64,000 bases of DNA from Actinomadura meyerae (lineage in GTDB: Bacteria; Actinomycetota; Actinomycetes; Streptosporangiales; Streptosporangiaceae): NCBI RefSeq assembly GCF_900188445.1, contig NZ_FZOR01000002.1, positions 186,001 through 250,000 on the forward strand, read 5' to 3'. Below are positions 19,796-28,230 of the stretch, piece after piece. The notes under the pieces were generated by a model. That model searched no databases and was not told the DNA's origin. It saw only the letters and a list, made by a program, of their open reading frames with translations. The translations under genes and the position numbers were made by a program. Each line of letters opens with the position of its first letter. Position 1 is the first letter of the stretch.

Positions 19796-20182
19796 CGCGT
19801 CTCCGTCTTCCTCGTACCGAGCCGGTAAGTCTTATTGCTGCAATCACCACCTCAGGCGAGGCTGTGACCTGCCGGTTTCCCGACCTCTCCGACCCACGCG
19901 GTCGGGCGTGTCGCCGCCTCACGGAAATACACCCGCGCGAAACCGACACAGACCGCCCGGCCCCTGAAAGGGCCGAATCAAGCCGGGGAGTAGATGCGGC
20001 GCTGGGGCTGGCCGACCGGCCTCGCCGACGCGCACGCACAGTGGCCCGCAGAGCGGGCGCAAGTGAAGAGGTTACCTATCGCCGGGCCAAAGTGCAAAGC
20101 GAGCGCGCACTACCGTGCGCGCCCCTGCGACGCAAGCCGCGGGACGGTCAGGGAGCCTTCTCCCTGTGACGGTAAACGACGA
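19796..20182 (-). other. Long str-operon leader and upstream region
   Basis: The region between rpsL and the terminator of the upstream gene has no convincing coding frame. It contains one well-formed promoter (20069-20097), implying an untranslated leader of about 270 nt, longer than needed for a simple ribosome-binding site. I see several short inverted repeats but no structure I recognise. Confidence 0.6.
20069..20097 (-). promoter_or_regulatory. str operon promoter
   Basis: On the minus strand TTGCAC (20092-20097) and TAACCT (20069-20074) are separated by exactly 17 bp, an almost ideal housekeeping-sigma promoter for an actinomycete. It points towards rpsL. Confidence 0.65.
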
Positions 20183-20243
20183 AATGCCGACGGATGTTCC
20201 CCACCCTGAGCGTGTCCGCCCGGGGTGGGCACCCGTCGGCATT
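20183..20243 (-). terminator. Terminator of the Pro/Gln-rich protein gene
   Basis: An 11-bp perfect outer stem pairs 20183-20193 with 20233-20243, with a further inner stem (ccccaccc with ggggtggg). It sits about 65 nt after the stop codon of the upstream gene and isolates it from the str promoter. Confidence 0.65.
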
Positions 20244-20307
20244 CTGTCTCACGTCCCCCCGGTTGGGGAAGATGTGGCCGAGGCTTTACCTGCGTTCTCG
20301 CGTCCTG

Positions 20308-21843
20308 CTAGAGGACGAACGCGACGACCAGGACGACGAGGATCACCACGACGGCGACCGCGCCGACGACGATCCACAGCATGTTCTTGCCGCCGCCCTT
20401 GCCCTCGCCGGCCGCGCCGCCGTAGCCGGCGGGCTGCTGGCCGTACTGGCCCGGCTGCCCGAACTGCGCCTGCTGGCCGAACTGGTCGGGCTGGCCGTAC
20501 TGCTCGGGCTGGCCGAAGCCCTGCTGGCCGTACTGCTGCTGCTCGCCGGGCTGGCCGAACTGCTGGCCCTGCTGCCCCTGCTGGTACGGCTGGCCCTGCT
20601 GCTGGTACGGCTGGCCGTACTGCTGCTGCTGTTGCTCGCCCGGCTGCTGGCCCGGCTGCTGGCCGAAGCCCTGCTGCTGCCCGAACTGCTGGCCGCCGGC
20701 CTGCTGCTGGGGCTGCTGGCCCCACTGCTGCTGGCCGATGTCGAGCCGGGTGGCGTCGCCCAGGCCGCCCGCCTGCTCGGGGGCGGGGGCGGCATGCCGG
20801 CCCTGCGACGCGGCGGACGGGTCGAACGCCTCGGTGGCGCGCGCGTCCTCGACGCCGCTCTCCCCGGGCGGCCGGTACAGCTCGTCCACCGAGGGCGAGG
20901 GGCCGGACGTCGTCGAGCCGGCGCCGAAGCCGGACTCGGGCGGCGGCACCATCATCGTCCGCTCGTGGTCGGCCTGCTCCCCGCGGCCCTGGCCCGGCTG
21001 CGGCGCCTCCGGCGACCAGGGCTCCGGCGTGGACGGCGGGGCCGGCGCCTGCCACGGCTCGGCCGGCGGCTCCTGCCGCCGCTCGGGACCGGTGGCGACG
21101 GGGACGTCGGTACCGGGCGACCAGTGCAGGGTCGCCTGGTCGTCGATCGGGGGCCGCTGCGGCTGCTCGGGCTGCGGCTGCTCGGGCTGCGGCGCGCCCG
21201 TGCCGGGACCGGGGACGATCACCGTGCGGTCGCCGATGCCCTCCTGCGGCTGCTCCGCGGGCGTGGGCTGCGTCGGCTGCGCGGGCGGCGCGGCGGGCGG
21301 CTCGGGCGGCGGGAACCCGCCGGGCTGGCCGAACTGCTGCCCGTACTGCTGCTGCTCCTGCGGCGCGCCGTGCATCGGCTGCTGCGGGTACCCGGACTGC
21401 TGCTGCGGAGGCTGCTGCCCGTAGCCGGGCTGCGGCTGGCCGTACTGCTGCGGCTCGCCCGGCGGGACGTACTGCTGCGGGTCCTGCGGGGGCGTGAAGC
21501 CGCCGGGGCCGCCGGGGCCGCCGTAGGCGGGCGGCTGCCCGTACTGGGGCTGCTGCTCCTGGGGGGCGCCGTAGGGCTGCGGGGGCGGCGGCGGAGGCTG
21601 CTCGCCGAACTGCGGCATCGGCTGCTCGACCATGGTCGGCGGAGGCGGCGCGGGCCGCTCGTCCTCGCGCTGCTCGGGCGGCGGTGCGGGCGGGCCGGCC
21701 TGGCCGCCGAGCTGCGGGGCGCCGAACACCACGGTGCGGTCCCCGAGGGGGCGGGCGGGCGGCTCCTGCCGCTCCTGCGCGGGCTGACCCTCGTCCTCCG
21801 GCAACGGCCTCTGCGGTCCCTGCGTGCCGTCGTTCTCGGTCAT
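20308..21843 (-). CDS. Pro/Gln-rich tail-anchored membrane protein with repeated Thr motifs
   Basis: The 511-aa protein is mostly low complexity, rich in Pro, Gln, Gly and Tyr, with Q-F-G-Q-P and Q-Q-Y-G-Q repeats between residues 370 and 470. A single hydrophobic segment (about 489-511) closes the protein, so it is probably tail-anchored with the long disordered part in the cytoplasm. Five short motifs stand out: G-D-R-T37-V-V-F, G-D-R-T207-V-I-V, Q-A-T238-L-H-W, H-E-R-T296-M-M-V and G-D-A-T365-R-L-D. The Thr is preceded by acidic residues and followed at +3 by V, F, W or D, resembling phospho-Thr/FHA ligands. I do not recognise the family. Confidence 0.75.
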   Translation of the reverse strand: MTENDGTQGPQRPLPEDEGQPAQERQEPPARPLGDRTVVFGAPQLGGQAGPPAPPPEQREDERPAPPPPTMVEQPMPQFGEQPPPPPPQPYGAPQEQQPQYGQPPAYGGPGGPGGFTPPQDPQQYVPPGEPQQYGQPQPGYGQQPPQQQSGYPQQPMHGAPQEQQQYGQQFGQPGGFPPPEPPAAPPAQPTQPTPAEQPQEGIGDRTVIVPGPGTGAPQPEQPQPEQPQRPPIDDQATLHWSPGTDVPVATGPERRQEPPAEPWQAPAPPSTPEPWSPEAPQPGQGRGEQADHERTMMVPPPESGFGAGSTTSGPSPSVDELYRPPGESGVEDARATEAFDPSAASQGRHAAPAPEQAGGLGDATRLDIGQQQWGQQPQQQAGGQQFGQQQGFGQQPGQQPGEQQQQQYGQPYQQQGQPYQQGQQGQQFGQPGEQQQYGQQGFGQPEQYGQPDQFGQQAQFGQPGQYGQQPAGYGGAAGEGKGGGKNMLWIVVGAVAVVVILVVLVVAFVL

Positions 21844-22036
21844 CGTCGGGCTCCTTCAGCGCCGTCGGTCCGGGGCTCCTCAGCTCCCGGGTGCCCGGAG
21901 GCGGACGGCGCTTGTCGCCGCCTCCGAACCTTCACCCATGTCACCACGCGGCGGTCTCGCCGAGCGTGGGCGTTCTCGTCCACAGCCTGCCCCGATCGCC
22001 CGCAGGATCGCAAATCACCACCCCTGATAGACGCCG

Positions 22037-22070
22037 CCCGTCCCCGGCCAGTTCCCGGCCCGGGGACGGG
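22037..22070 (-). terminator. Terminator after the aldo/keto reductase gene
   Basis: An 11-bp perfect stem (22037-22047 with 22060-22070) lies 15 nt beyond the stop codon. There is no U-run. Confidence 0.55.
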
Positions 22071-22084
22071 TCCGTCCCACCTCG

Positions 22085-23065
22085 TCAGGAGTGCCCTGAA
22101 ATCGCGTGCGGACGGTACGGGGCCTCCAGTCGCGCGACTTCCTTCTCGTCCAGTTCGAGGCGCTCCGCGGCGATCGCGTCGTCCATATGAGTGAGTTTCG
22201 TCGCTCCCACGATCGGTGCGGTCACCCCGGGCCGTCCGAGCAGCCACGCGAGCGCCACCTGCGCGGCCGGGACGCCCCTCTCGCCCGCGACCTCGCGCAC
22301 GGCGTCGACCACGTCGAAGTCGTCGTCGGTGTAGAGGCCGTCACCGAAGGCGTCGTTCTGGGACCGGACGGTCTTGCGCTCGCCGCCCCGCTCCCGGTTC
22401 CCGGCGAGCATGCCGCGCGCCAGCGGGCTCCACGGGATGAGGCCCACCCCCTGGTCGAGGCAGAGCGGGTTCATCTCGCGCTCCTCCTCTCTATAGAGGA
22501 GGTTGTAGTGGTTCTGCATCGCGACGAACTTCGTCCAGCCGCGCAGCTCGGCGGTGTACTGCGCCTTGGCGAACTGCCACGCGTACATGCTGGACGCCCC
22601 GATGTAGCGGGCCTTGCCCGCCCGGACCACGTCGTGCAGGGCTTCCATGGTCTCTTCGATGGGCGTCCCGTAGTCCCAGCGGTGGATCTGGTACAGGTCG
22701 ACGTACTCGGTGCCCAGCCGCCTGAGCGAGGCGTCGATGCCGTCCAGGATGTGCTTGCGGGACAGGCCGCGGTCGTTGGGCCCGTCCCCCATGGGCATGC
22801 AGACCTTGGTGGCGAGCACGTAGTCCTCCCGCCGCGCGAAGAACTTCGGCAGCAGGCGCCCGGTGATCTCCTCGCTGGCGCCCTGGGAGTAGACGTCGGC
22901 GGTGTCGAAGAACGTCACGCCGCCATCGACGGCCCGCCGGACGATCGGCTCCGCCTCGTCCTGCCGTAGGGCCCACTTGCGCAGCGCCGGGTCACCGTAG
23001 CTCATCATCCCCAGGCAGACCCGCGACACCTTCAGCCCGCTCTTACCGAGCCGCACCTGTTCCAT
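22085..23065 (-). CDS. Aldo/keto reductase
   Basis: The 326-aa protein is an NADPH-dependent aldo/keto reductase of the YajO/Tas-like group. It has the TIM-barrel start (V-R-L-G-K-S-G-L-K-V-S-R-V-C-L-G), the catalytic D-T-A-D-V-Y-S-Q-G near residues 53-61, A-T-K-V with the catalytic Lys, Y-Q-I-H-R-W with the catalytic His, and the C-terminal cofactor region P-I-V-G-A-T-K. A TTG two codons upstream is possible, but ATG 23065 has the better spacing from AAGGAG. The substrate is unknown. Confidence 0.92.
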   Translation of the reverse strand: MEQVRLGKSGLKVSRVCLGMMSYGDPALRKWALRQDEAEPIVRRAVDGGVTFFDTADVYSQGASEEITGRLLPKFFARREDYVLATKVCMPMGDGPNDRGLSRKHILDGIDASLRRLGTEYVDLYQIHRWDYGTPIEETMEALHDVVRAGKARYIGASSMYAWQFAKAQYTAELRGWTKFVAMQNHYNLLYREEEREMNPLCLDQGVGLIPWSPLARGMLAGNRERGGERKTVRSQNDAFGDGLYTDDDFDVVDAVREVAGERGVPAAQVALAWLLGRPGVTAPIVGATKLTHMDDAIAAERLELDEKEVARLEAPYRPHAISGHS

Positions 23066-23150
23066 GTCCAACTCCTTTCAGCCTTATCCACGGTGCATCG
23101 TCAGACCGCCGACCACCAGATCCAGACCGGCCCGGTTTCAGCCGGGTCAG

Positions 23151-23191
23151 CTCGCCGTAGTGGGCGGTCTCGACGGCGAGATCGACCTTGC
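23151..23191. repeat. 41-bp direct repeat, copy A
   Basis: The segment is 39/41 identical to 23877-23917, which lies inside the 3' part of the FG-GAP gene. Similarity stops sharply at both edges. On the minus strand it encodes D-L-A-V-E-T-A-H-Y-G-E, the same peptide as in the FG-GAP protein, but here outside any complete gene. Confidence 0.9.
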
Positions 23192-23195
23192 GCAC

Positions 23196-23786
23196 CCTGC
23201 CGGCTACCGGGACCACACCTATCTGCTGTCGGGCACCCTGCGTTGGGACGGCGACTCCACGGCTGGAAGCTCTGCAACACACCTCCTTGTGTCCGCCCCC
23301 GAGGCGGGCACTCCTGCAGCTCACCACCGCAAGTTGGCGGCTCCGCTTCCGAGCTGGCGGGCGGCGCTGGACCAGGTCAAGATTTCGTACGTGTCCACGG
23401 AGTGCGGATCCTTCGATGACGTCCCACTGCATGCACTGTTTCCGCAGAGCGAAGCCGTGGACGCGGAACTGATGCGCAGTGCTGCCAGAGCGGTGGACGC
23501 GAGGCGTCCCTCGTCTCACCGGCCGTTGTGGGAGTGGGCTCTACAACACGCCGTATTTCCGGGGACACGGGTTCCCGGCACTCCGGTGATCCTGCTTGCG
23601 GCCATCACCATCTCGGCCCGAGACGCCGACTGGCTTGAGTTCGAGCTCGGCGTCTCATGGACACGGGAAGGCCTGCTCTGCGCGTCCGCTGCCGTGAGCG
23701 TGGCCTGCTGGTGCGACCTGGACCACGGGACTCACTACATCCACCCTTTCACCCTGGTCGTCGGTGATGGCCTTGTGCGATCCGGG
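23196..23786 (+). pseudogene. Gene relic, protein-like frame without its own start or stop
   Basis: Frame +3 reads like a genuine protein from about 23330 on (VDAELMRSAARAVDARRP; then LWEWALQHAVFPGTRVPGTP; VILLAAITISARDADWLEFE; VACWCDLDHGTHYIHPFTLV), with mixed hydrophobic and charged residues unlike the Arg/Ala-rich shadows elsewhere. No good start with a ribosome-binding site is seen. No stop occurs before the frame runs antisense into the FG-GAP gene, so the 3' end appears cut off near 23786. It resembles hypothetical proteins of actinomycetes in my memory, but I cannot name a family. Boundaries are approximate. Confidence 0.5.
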
Positions 23787-25193
23787 TCAGTTCAGATCCG
23801 CCTTGCTGAAGGAGGTGGCGCCCTGGAGGGTGAGCCCGAAATCACTGCCCGGGAAGACGAGGACGTGGCCCTGCCCCTCGCCGTAGTGGGCGGTCTCGAC
23901 GGAGAGATCGTCCTTGCCGTCGCCGTTCAGGTCGGTGAGGGACGCGTTGGCGCCGAAGGCCCGCAGATCGGTTCCGGGCGGGACGGGCACGCTGGGCGCC
24001 GCCCTATCGATGCGCCGCGCCGCGACGGGATCGAGGCCGTGCTCGCCTCCGGACAGGGCGGTGATGAGGGTGGGGAGGCCGATGGCCGTCAGGTCCGCGT
24101 CGCCGTCGCCGTCGGTGTCGCCGATGGTCAGCCGCCTGACGCCGTCCCTGGCCGGAAACGTGATCTGCTTCGCGGGCCGGAGCCCGTGGGCGGTGCCGAG
24201 GAAGGCGGCGTAGGTACCGGTTCCGGGGGCCGCGGTGATCACGTCGGTTTTGCCGTCGCCGTTCACGTCACCGGCGACGGGAGCGCCGATGTCGTCGAGA
24301 ACCTTGTCGTTGCCGAAGCCGACCGCCTTCGTGCTGAGCCCGTCGGCGGTGCCCAGGCGCAGTTCGGCGTTCCAGAAGTCCTCGCCCTCTTCACCGTCCG
24401 CGGCCGGGGTCGCGACGATCAGCACGAGATCCGAACGGCCGTCGCCGTTGACGTCGGCGGTGACCGACCTGCGGGCCGCCGCGACCTCGCCCGGTCCGAT
24501 CCCGTTACGGGTGACCTCGGCTCCGACACGGCCCGTCACGGGCACCTGGACGGGGGTGACGGGCTCGGTGGTGACGTCGCGGTAGACCCAGCAGTCCCCT
24601 CTGCCGGTGACGACCAGGTCCTTGCCGCCCTTCCCGTCGAAGTCGCCGACCGCCAGCCCGTCGAAGGAGCGGGCATCGGAATGCTGGAGCAGCACCGTCC
24701 GGCCGCCGAGGCCCGTTGCCGAGCCGTAGAAGATCACGAGCGAGGACGTGTTGCGCGCTTCGAGCGTATGAACCACGAGGTCGGCGTAGCCATCGCGGTC
24801 GAAGTCGGCGGCATCGGTCGTCGACACGCCGTACGTGCCGGCGGGAAGGCCGGGGGTGGACGGGCCGAAGCTCTGGCGGCGGCCGGGGGCCGGCCCCTGC
24901 GGGCTGCCGTAGACGACGTCGATCAGGCTGAGCTTCTTCTTCGGGTCCTTCACGTCCGTGCGGCCCGAGACGACGAGGTCGCCGTAGCCGTCGCCGTTGA
25001 AATCGGCGGCCTTGGCGGGCTTGGTGAACGTGGCGGGTTGCGCGGGCGTGACGGGCCGCAAGGGCCCGGCCGGGCTTCGAGCGGGTGAAGGAACGGCGTT
25101 CGGGCGCCGGTCGTCGTCCAAGGTCGTCGCGGCCGCGGCACCGAGGCCGGCGATGAGGACGGCGCCGACCGCGATCAGTGAACGTCTCTGCAC
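23787..25193 (-). CDS. Secreted FG-GAP/VCBS-repeat protein
   Basis: The 468-aa protein has a basic and hydrophobic N-terminus (Q-R-R-S-L-I-A-V-G-A-V-L-I-A-G-L-G, residues 2-18), likely a signal peptide or anchor. About seven calcium-type repeats D-x-(N/D)-G/R-D-G-x-x-D follow (for example DFNGDGYGDLVV, DVNGDGRSDLVL, DVNGDGKTDVIT, DLNGDGKDDLSV), as in integrin-like beta-propellers. It is probably exported and calcium-binding; no catalytic domain is visible. Start is GTG 25193 with GGGAGGA upstream. It diverges from the sigma-factor gene. Confidence 0.85.
   Translation of the reverse strand: MQRRSLIAVGAVLIAGLGAAAATTLDDDRRPNAVPSPARSPAGPLRPVTPAQPATFTKPAKAADFNGDGYGDLVVSGRTDVKDPKKKLSLIDVVYGSPQGPAPGRRQSFGPSTPGLPAGTYGVSTTDAADFDRDGYADLVVHTLEARNTSSLVIFYGSATGLGGRTVLLQHSDARSFDGLAVGDFDGKGGKDLVVTGRGDCWVYRDVTTEPVTPVQVPVTGRVGAEVTRNGIGPGEVAAARRSVTADVNGDGRSDLVLIVATPAADGEEGEDFWNAELRLGTADGLSTKAVGFGNDKVLDDIGAPVAGDVNGDGKTDVITAAPGTGTYAAFLGTAHGLRPAKQITFPARDGVRRLTIGDTDGDGDADLTAIGLPTLITALSGGEHGLDPVAARRIDRAAPSVPVPPGTDLRAFGANASLTDLNGDGKDDLSVETAHYGEGQGHVLVFPGSDFGLTLQGATSFSKADLN
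23877..23917. repeat. 41-bp direct repeat, copy B (inside FG-GAP gene)
   Basis: This is the partner of 23151-23191, 726 bp away in the same orientation. It encodes part of the last FG-GAP repeat. Confidence 0.9.
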
Positions 25194-25334
25194 GGGTCCT
25201 CCCGACGCTGATGATCATGGACGCTACCACCCGTCCACGGCGGCGGCCGTCCGGGGCGTGCGGGGCGCAACCGGCGCGTGGGCTTCGGGATAGAGGAGGG
25301 TGTCAGCATCCTCCAGGCCCCCGAGAGGCACCCC

Positions 25335-25361
25335 ATGAGAACACGCGCATGCACGCGGTGA
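25335..25361 (+). other. Possible leader ORF of 8 codons overlapping the sigma-factor start
   Basis: ATG 25335 opens M-R-T-R-A-C-T-R and stops at TGA 25359-25361. It overlaps a GTG (25358) that is in frame with the sigma factor (GTGA junction). A GAGAGG lies about 7 nt upstream. It could couple translation or be chance. Confidence 0.25.
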
Positions 25362-25924
25362 GCCGCGCCGAGGGCGATCTCGACGATTCCCGGATCGTCG
25401 CCGCGTCGCTGGACGACCCCGAGGCGTTCGGCGAGCTGTTCCGCCGCCACGCGCCGCGGCTGCACGCCTATGTCAAGCGGCGCCTCGGCCCGGCGCTCGC
25501 GGACGACCTGGTGTCGGAGGCGTTCGCGACCGCGTTCCGGCAGCGGGCGAGGTTCGACGGGCGGCGGGAGTTCGGCGCCTGGCTGTGGGGCATCGCCGCC
25601 AATCTGATCGCCCGGCACCACCGGCAGGAGACCCGCATGTACCGGGCGTTCGCCCGGACCGGGACCGACCCCGCCGAGGACGGCGTCGCCGACGTGGCGA
25701 GCGACCGCGCGTCGGCCGCCGCGCTGGGGCCGGGCCTCGCGAAGGCGCTCGCGTCGCTGAACGCGCAGGAGCGCCATGCCGTCCTGCTGCTGGCGTGGGC
25801 CGAACTGTCCTACGCGGAGATCGCGACGACGCTCGACCTGCCGCTCGGCACCGTCAAGGCCAAGATCCACCGGGCCCGGACGAAGCTCCGCAAGGCCCTT
25901 CCCCAGGAGGAGACCCATGGATGA
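25349..25924 (+). CDS. ECF-type sigma-70 factor
   Basis: The 191-aa protein has region 2 (D-P-E-A-F-G-E-L-F-R-R-H-A-P-R-L-H, then D-D-L-V-S-E-A-F-A-T-A-F and F-G-A-W-L-W-G-I-A-A-N) and region 4 (L-S-Y-A-E-I-A-T-T-L-D-L-P-L-G-T-V-K-A-K-I-H-R-A-R). The start is uncertain between ATG 25349 and GTG 25358; the longer frame to 25178 is not conserved in kind. It overlaps the next gene by 8 nt, a pairing seen for sigma factors with CU044_5270-type membrane proteins. The partner may act as its regulator. Confidence 0.88.
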   Translation: MHAVSRAEGDLDDSRIVAASLDDPEAFGELFRRHAPRLHAYVKRRLGPALADDLVSEAFATAFRQRARFDGRREFGAWLWGIAANLIARHHRQETRMYRAFARTGTDPAEDGVADVASDRASAAALGPGLAKALASLNAQERHAVLLLAWAELSYAEIATTLDLPLGTVKAKIHRARTKLRKALPQEETHG

Positions 25925-27116
25925 GCTCGACGCGCTGCGGGGGATGCGGACCGCGCTGGCCGAAAAGGAGAGCCCCGAGCGCCTCGCCCTGCGCACCGAC
26001 TGGCGCAGCGCCCCCCGGGGACGTCCCCGGCGCGGCCTGAAGATGCCGGTGATCGCGGTCGCGGCGACGGCCGCCGTCACCGCCGGCGCGGTCACCGCCG
26101 TCGCCCTGCTGCCCGGAGCGGACTCGGCCCCCGCGCCCCACCGCACCACGGCCATCGCCCCCGGCAATGTGCTGCTGGTGGCTGCGACCAACGCGCAGAA
26201 GGCTCCCACCGGGCGGTACTGGCACACCAGGACCGTCATGGGCGACGTCTACGCGGTCGGCAAGAGCGCCGCGAACCACTACCTGGTCGATTCCCGTCAG
26301 GGCAACGAGACGTGGGTCGACGCCACCGGACTCACCCGCCAGACCCACCTCGATCTGGCCGACGTCCCCCTCACCGAGCGGGACAGAGAGAAGTGGGAGG
26401 CGGCGGGTTCGCCCGGATGGGTCAGCGTCCCGAACCCGGAGGGACCGGACGGTGAGGTCCACCTGGACATGTCGGGGAAGACCAGCCGTTCGCCGTGGCC
26501 GGAGTCCGTCGAACGGTTCTACGGCATGACACCGGGCCAGATCGCCGAGCTGCCCACCCGCCCGGAGGAGCTGCGGAAGGTGCTGCTGAACCTCAAGGGG
26601 CACTGGCACGCCGTCTCGAAGGACGGTGAGAAGGAGGAGCCGATCCGCGCTCTGCGGGGGCAGGAGCAGGTCCGGGCGCTGAGCGAGGTGGCCGGCACCC
26701 TGCTGTCCACCGCGCCGGCGCCGCCGGCGGTGCGTGCGGCGGTGTTCCGGATGCTGGCGGGCCTGCCCGGCGTCAGGGCCGAGGGCCCGGCGACCGATCC
26801 GCTCGGCCGCCCCGGGACGGCGATCTCACTGCCGCTGCGGACGACCGCGCCGCTCGGGGTGTACACCGCCCCGAAGCAGCTCGGCACCTACCGGCGCCAG
26901 TTCATCGTCGCCGCGGACTCCGGTTCCCTGCTGGCGATCCGCGACCTGGTCGTGAAGCCGCCGCGCGGCAGCCGGCCGATCCCTCCCGGGGACGACGGCA
27001 AGCCGCGCTCGCTGAAGGCGAAGAACATGCCCGACCGCTTCCACAAGCCCGGCGAGATGGTCGCGTACAAGGCGTTCGAAGTAGCCGAGTGGACCAACGC
27101 CCAACCCAAGCTCTGA
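25917..27116 (+). CDS. CU044_5270-type membrane protein paired with the sigma factor
   Basis: The 399-aa protein has a cytoplasmic N-terminus (M-D-E-L-D-A-L-R-G-M-R), one transmembrane helix near residues 43-63, then a large extracytoplasmic domain with W-x-x-R-T-V-M-G and a C-terminal Y-x-x-F-E-V-A-E-W-T-N. This architecture fits the CU044_5270 family next to actinobacterial ECF sigma genes. By position it could be an anti-sigma factor, but I see no zinc-anti-sigma HxxxCxxC motif. ATG 25917 follows AGGAGGAG and overlaps the sigma stop. Confidence 0.75.
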   Translation: MDELDALRGMRTALAEKESPERLALRTDWRSAPRGRPRRGLKMPVIAVAATAAVTAGAVTAVALLPGADSAPAPHRTTAIAPGNVLLVAATNAQKAPTGRYWHTRTVMGDVYAVGKSAANHYLVDSRQGNETWVDATGLTRQTHLDLADVPLTERDREKWEAAGSPGWVSVPNPEGPDGEVHLDMSGKTSRSPWPESVERFYGMTPGQIAELPTRPEELRKVLLNLKGHWHAVSKDGEKEEPIRALRGQEQVRALSEVAGTLLSTAPAPPAVRAAVFRMLAGLPGVRAEGPATDPLGRPGTAISLPLRTTAPLGVYTAPKQLGTYRRQFIVAADSGSLLAIRDLVVKPPRGSRPIPPGDDGKPRSLKAKNMPDRFHKPGEMVAYKAFEVAEWTNAQPKL

Positions 27117-27123
27117 CCCCACC

Positions 27124-27157
27124 CGAGAGGCCCGTCCCCGGCAGGACGGGCCTCTCG
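27124..27157. terminator. Bidirectional terminator
   Basis: A perfect 14-bp stem (27124-27137 with 27144-27157) and a 6-nt loop lie between convergent genes ending at 27116 and 27190. Confidence 0.8.
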
Positions 27158-27189
27158 CCCGCACCGGGCCTGCGATGCCGGGGGCCGAC

Positions 27190-28026
27190 TCAGTCCCACC
27201 AGAACGACCACGTGTTCGCCCCCTGGATGTCCTTCGCGTACTCGCGCAGAGTCCCCGGCCCCTGCTGGACGTTGTCGGGGCAGAAGGCGAAGTGCTCGGC
27301 GGCCACGTGCAGGGCGTGCTCCTCGGTGACGGGCGGCGCGGCGACGCTCACGTCCAGCGTGTCGAATCCGACCCTGACCACCCGGACCCCGAACCGGTCC
27401 TCCCAGCTCCGCAGCATCGCCGACAGCGGGGACGGCTGATGGTGGTTGACCGGCCCCTGCCAGCCCATGATCGCGAGGGTGTCGGCACTCCGGGCCGCCG
27501 CGACCAGGCCCATCCGCGCCGTCCCGTCGTCGAACCGTCCAGCGCACCAGTCGGCGACGTCGTCCGGGGCGTGGCCGGACGTGCCGGGCGCCGCGAGGCC
27601 GGGGCAGGTGCGCCCGAAGGGTTCGAGGTCCTCGAAGTCGTAGCCGATGTCCTCCTCGCCCTCCTCCTCGGCGGCCCATTCGTCCCACTCCGCGCGCATG
27701 AACTCGGCCGGATCGCAGCGGTCGATCTCCGCCGCCGATTCCGGAATCACGTCTCCGACCGTCCAGGGGGCGCCCGGGTTCCGGAAGTTGCCGGGCACCA
27801 GCAGCAGCGGCCAGAGACCCGACGCGGAGTGGGCCGCCCGCAGCCTTTGCCACAGGTCGGCGGAGGCCGGCGCGTCGCTCAGCCAGTACGCGGGACGCTC
27901 GACGGGAGGCAGGCCGAAGTCGGTGTATGTCGGCGCGAACGGCCGGACGAGGCGCCCGGCGGGAAGCCCGAGCTCAAGGGCACGCCCCTCCGCGCCGTCG
28001 GGGAACAGGGCCGCGAGGTCGGTCAT
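27190..28026 (-). CDS. DUF4253 domain protein
   Basis: The 278-aa protein carries the DUF4253 pattern in its C-terminal third: W-E-D-R-F-G-V-R-V-V-R-V-G-F-D-T-L, then A-A-P-P-V, A-x-x-V-A-A-E-H-F-A-F-C-P-D-N-V and a terminal Y-A-K-D-I-x-x-x-N-x-W-S-F-W-W-D. No export signal is present. Function is unknown, though such proteins occur near polymorphic-toxin or immunity genes. ATG 28026 was taken; a TTG at 28056 would add ten residues. Neither has a strong ribosome-binding site. Confidence 0.75.
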   Translation of the reverse strand: MTDLAALFPDGAEGRALELGLPAGRLVRPFAPTYTDFGLPPVERPAYWLSDAPASADLWQRLRAAHSASGLWPLLLVPGNFRNPGAPWTVGDVIPESAAEIDRCDPAEFMRAEWDEWAAEEEGEEDIGYDFEDLEPFGRTCPGLAAPGTSGHAPDDVADWCAGRFDDGTARMGLVAAARSADTLAIMGWQGPVNHHQPSPLSAMLRSWEDRFGVRVVRVGFDTLDVSVAAPPVTEEHALHVAAEHFAFCPDNVQQGPGTLREYAKDIQGANTWSFWWD

Positions 28027-28186
28027 GCCCGGGATGCTGGCATTCGCTTCGGACAATGGGGGTCAGCGGTCGGTTTTCCAGGGTGCGCCTTCTGGTGGGG
28101 TGCCGTGGGTGAGGATGTGCCGGACGATCCGGAGCGCCTCCGGTAGTGGGACCGTGTCCTCGAGTGATGAGTTGTCGCGCCCGCTC

Positions 28187-28204
28187 CCGTCATACATGTG
28201 ACGG
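28187..28204. promoter_or_regulatory. Inverted repeat upstream of the second sigma gene
   Basis: A 6-bp perfect inverted repeat (ccgtca and tgacgg) with a 6-nt spacer lies 27-44 nt before the sigma-factor start. It could be an operator or an untranslated-leader hairpin. Confidence 0.3.
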
Positions 28205-28230
28205 CACACGACGAGGGAAAGGATGACGTG

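Noticed and set aside
18951..20039. 362-aa frame joining rpsG with upstream sequence
   Set aside because: Upstream part is Arg-rich and overlaps rpsL in another frame; S7 starts at 19421.
20340..20760. Gln-codon-rich repeats as CRISPR or minisatellite
   Set aside because: Irregular spacing and in-frame Q/G/P/Y coding explain the repetition.
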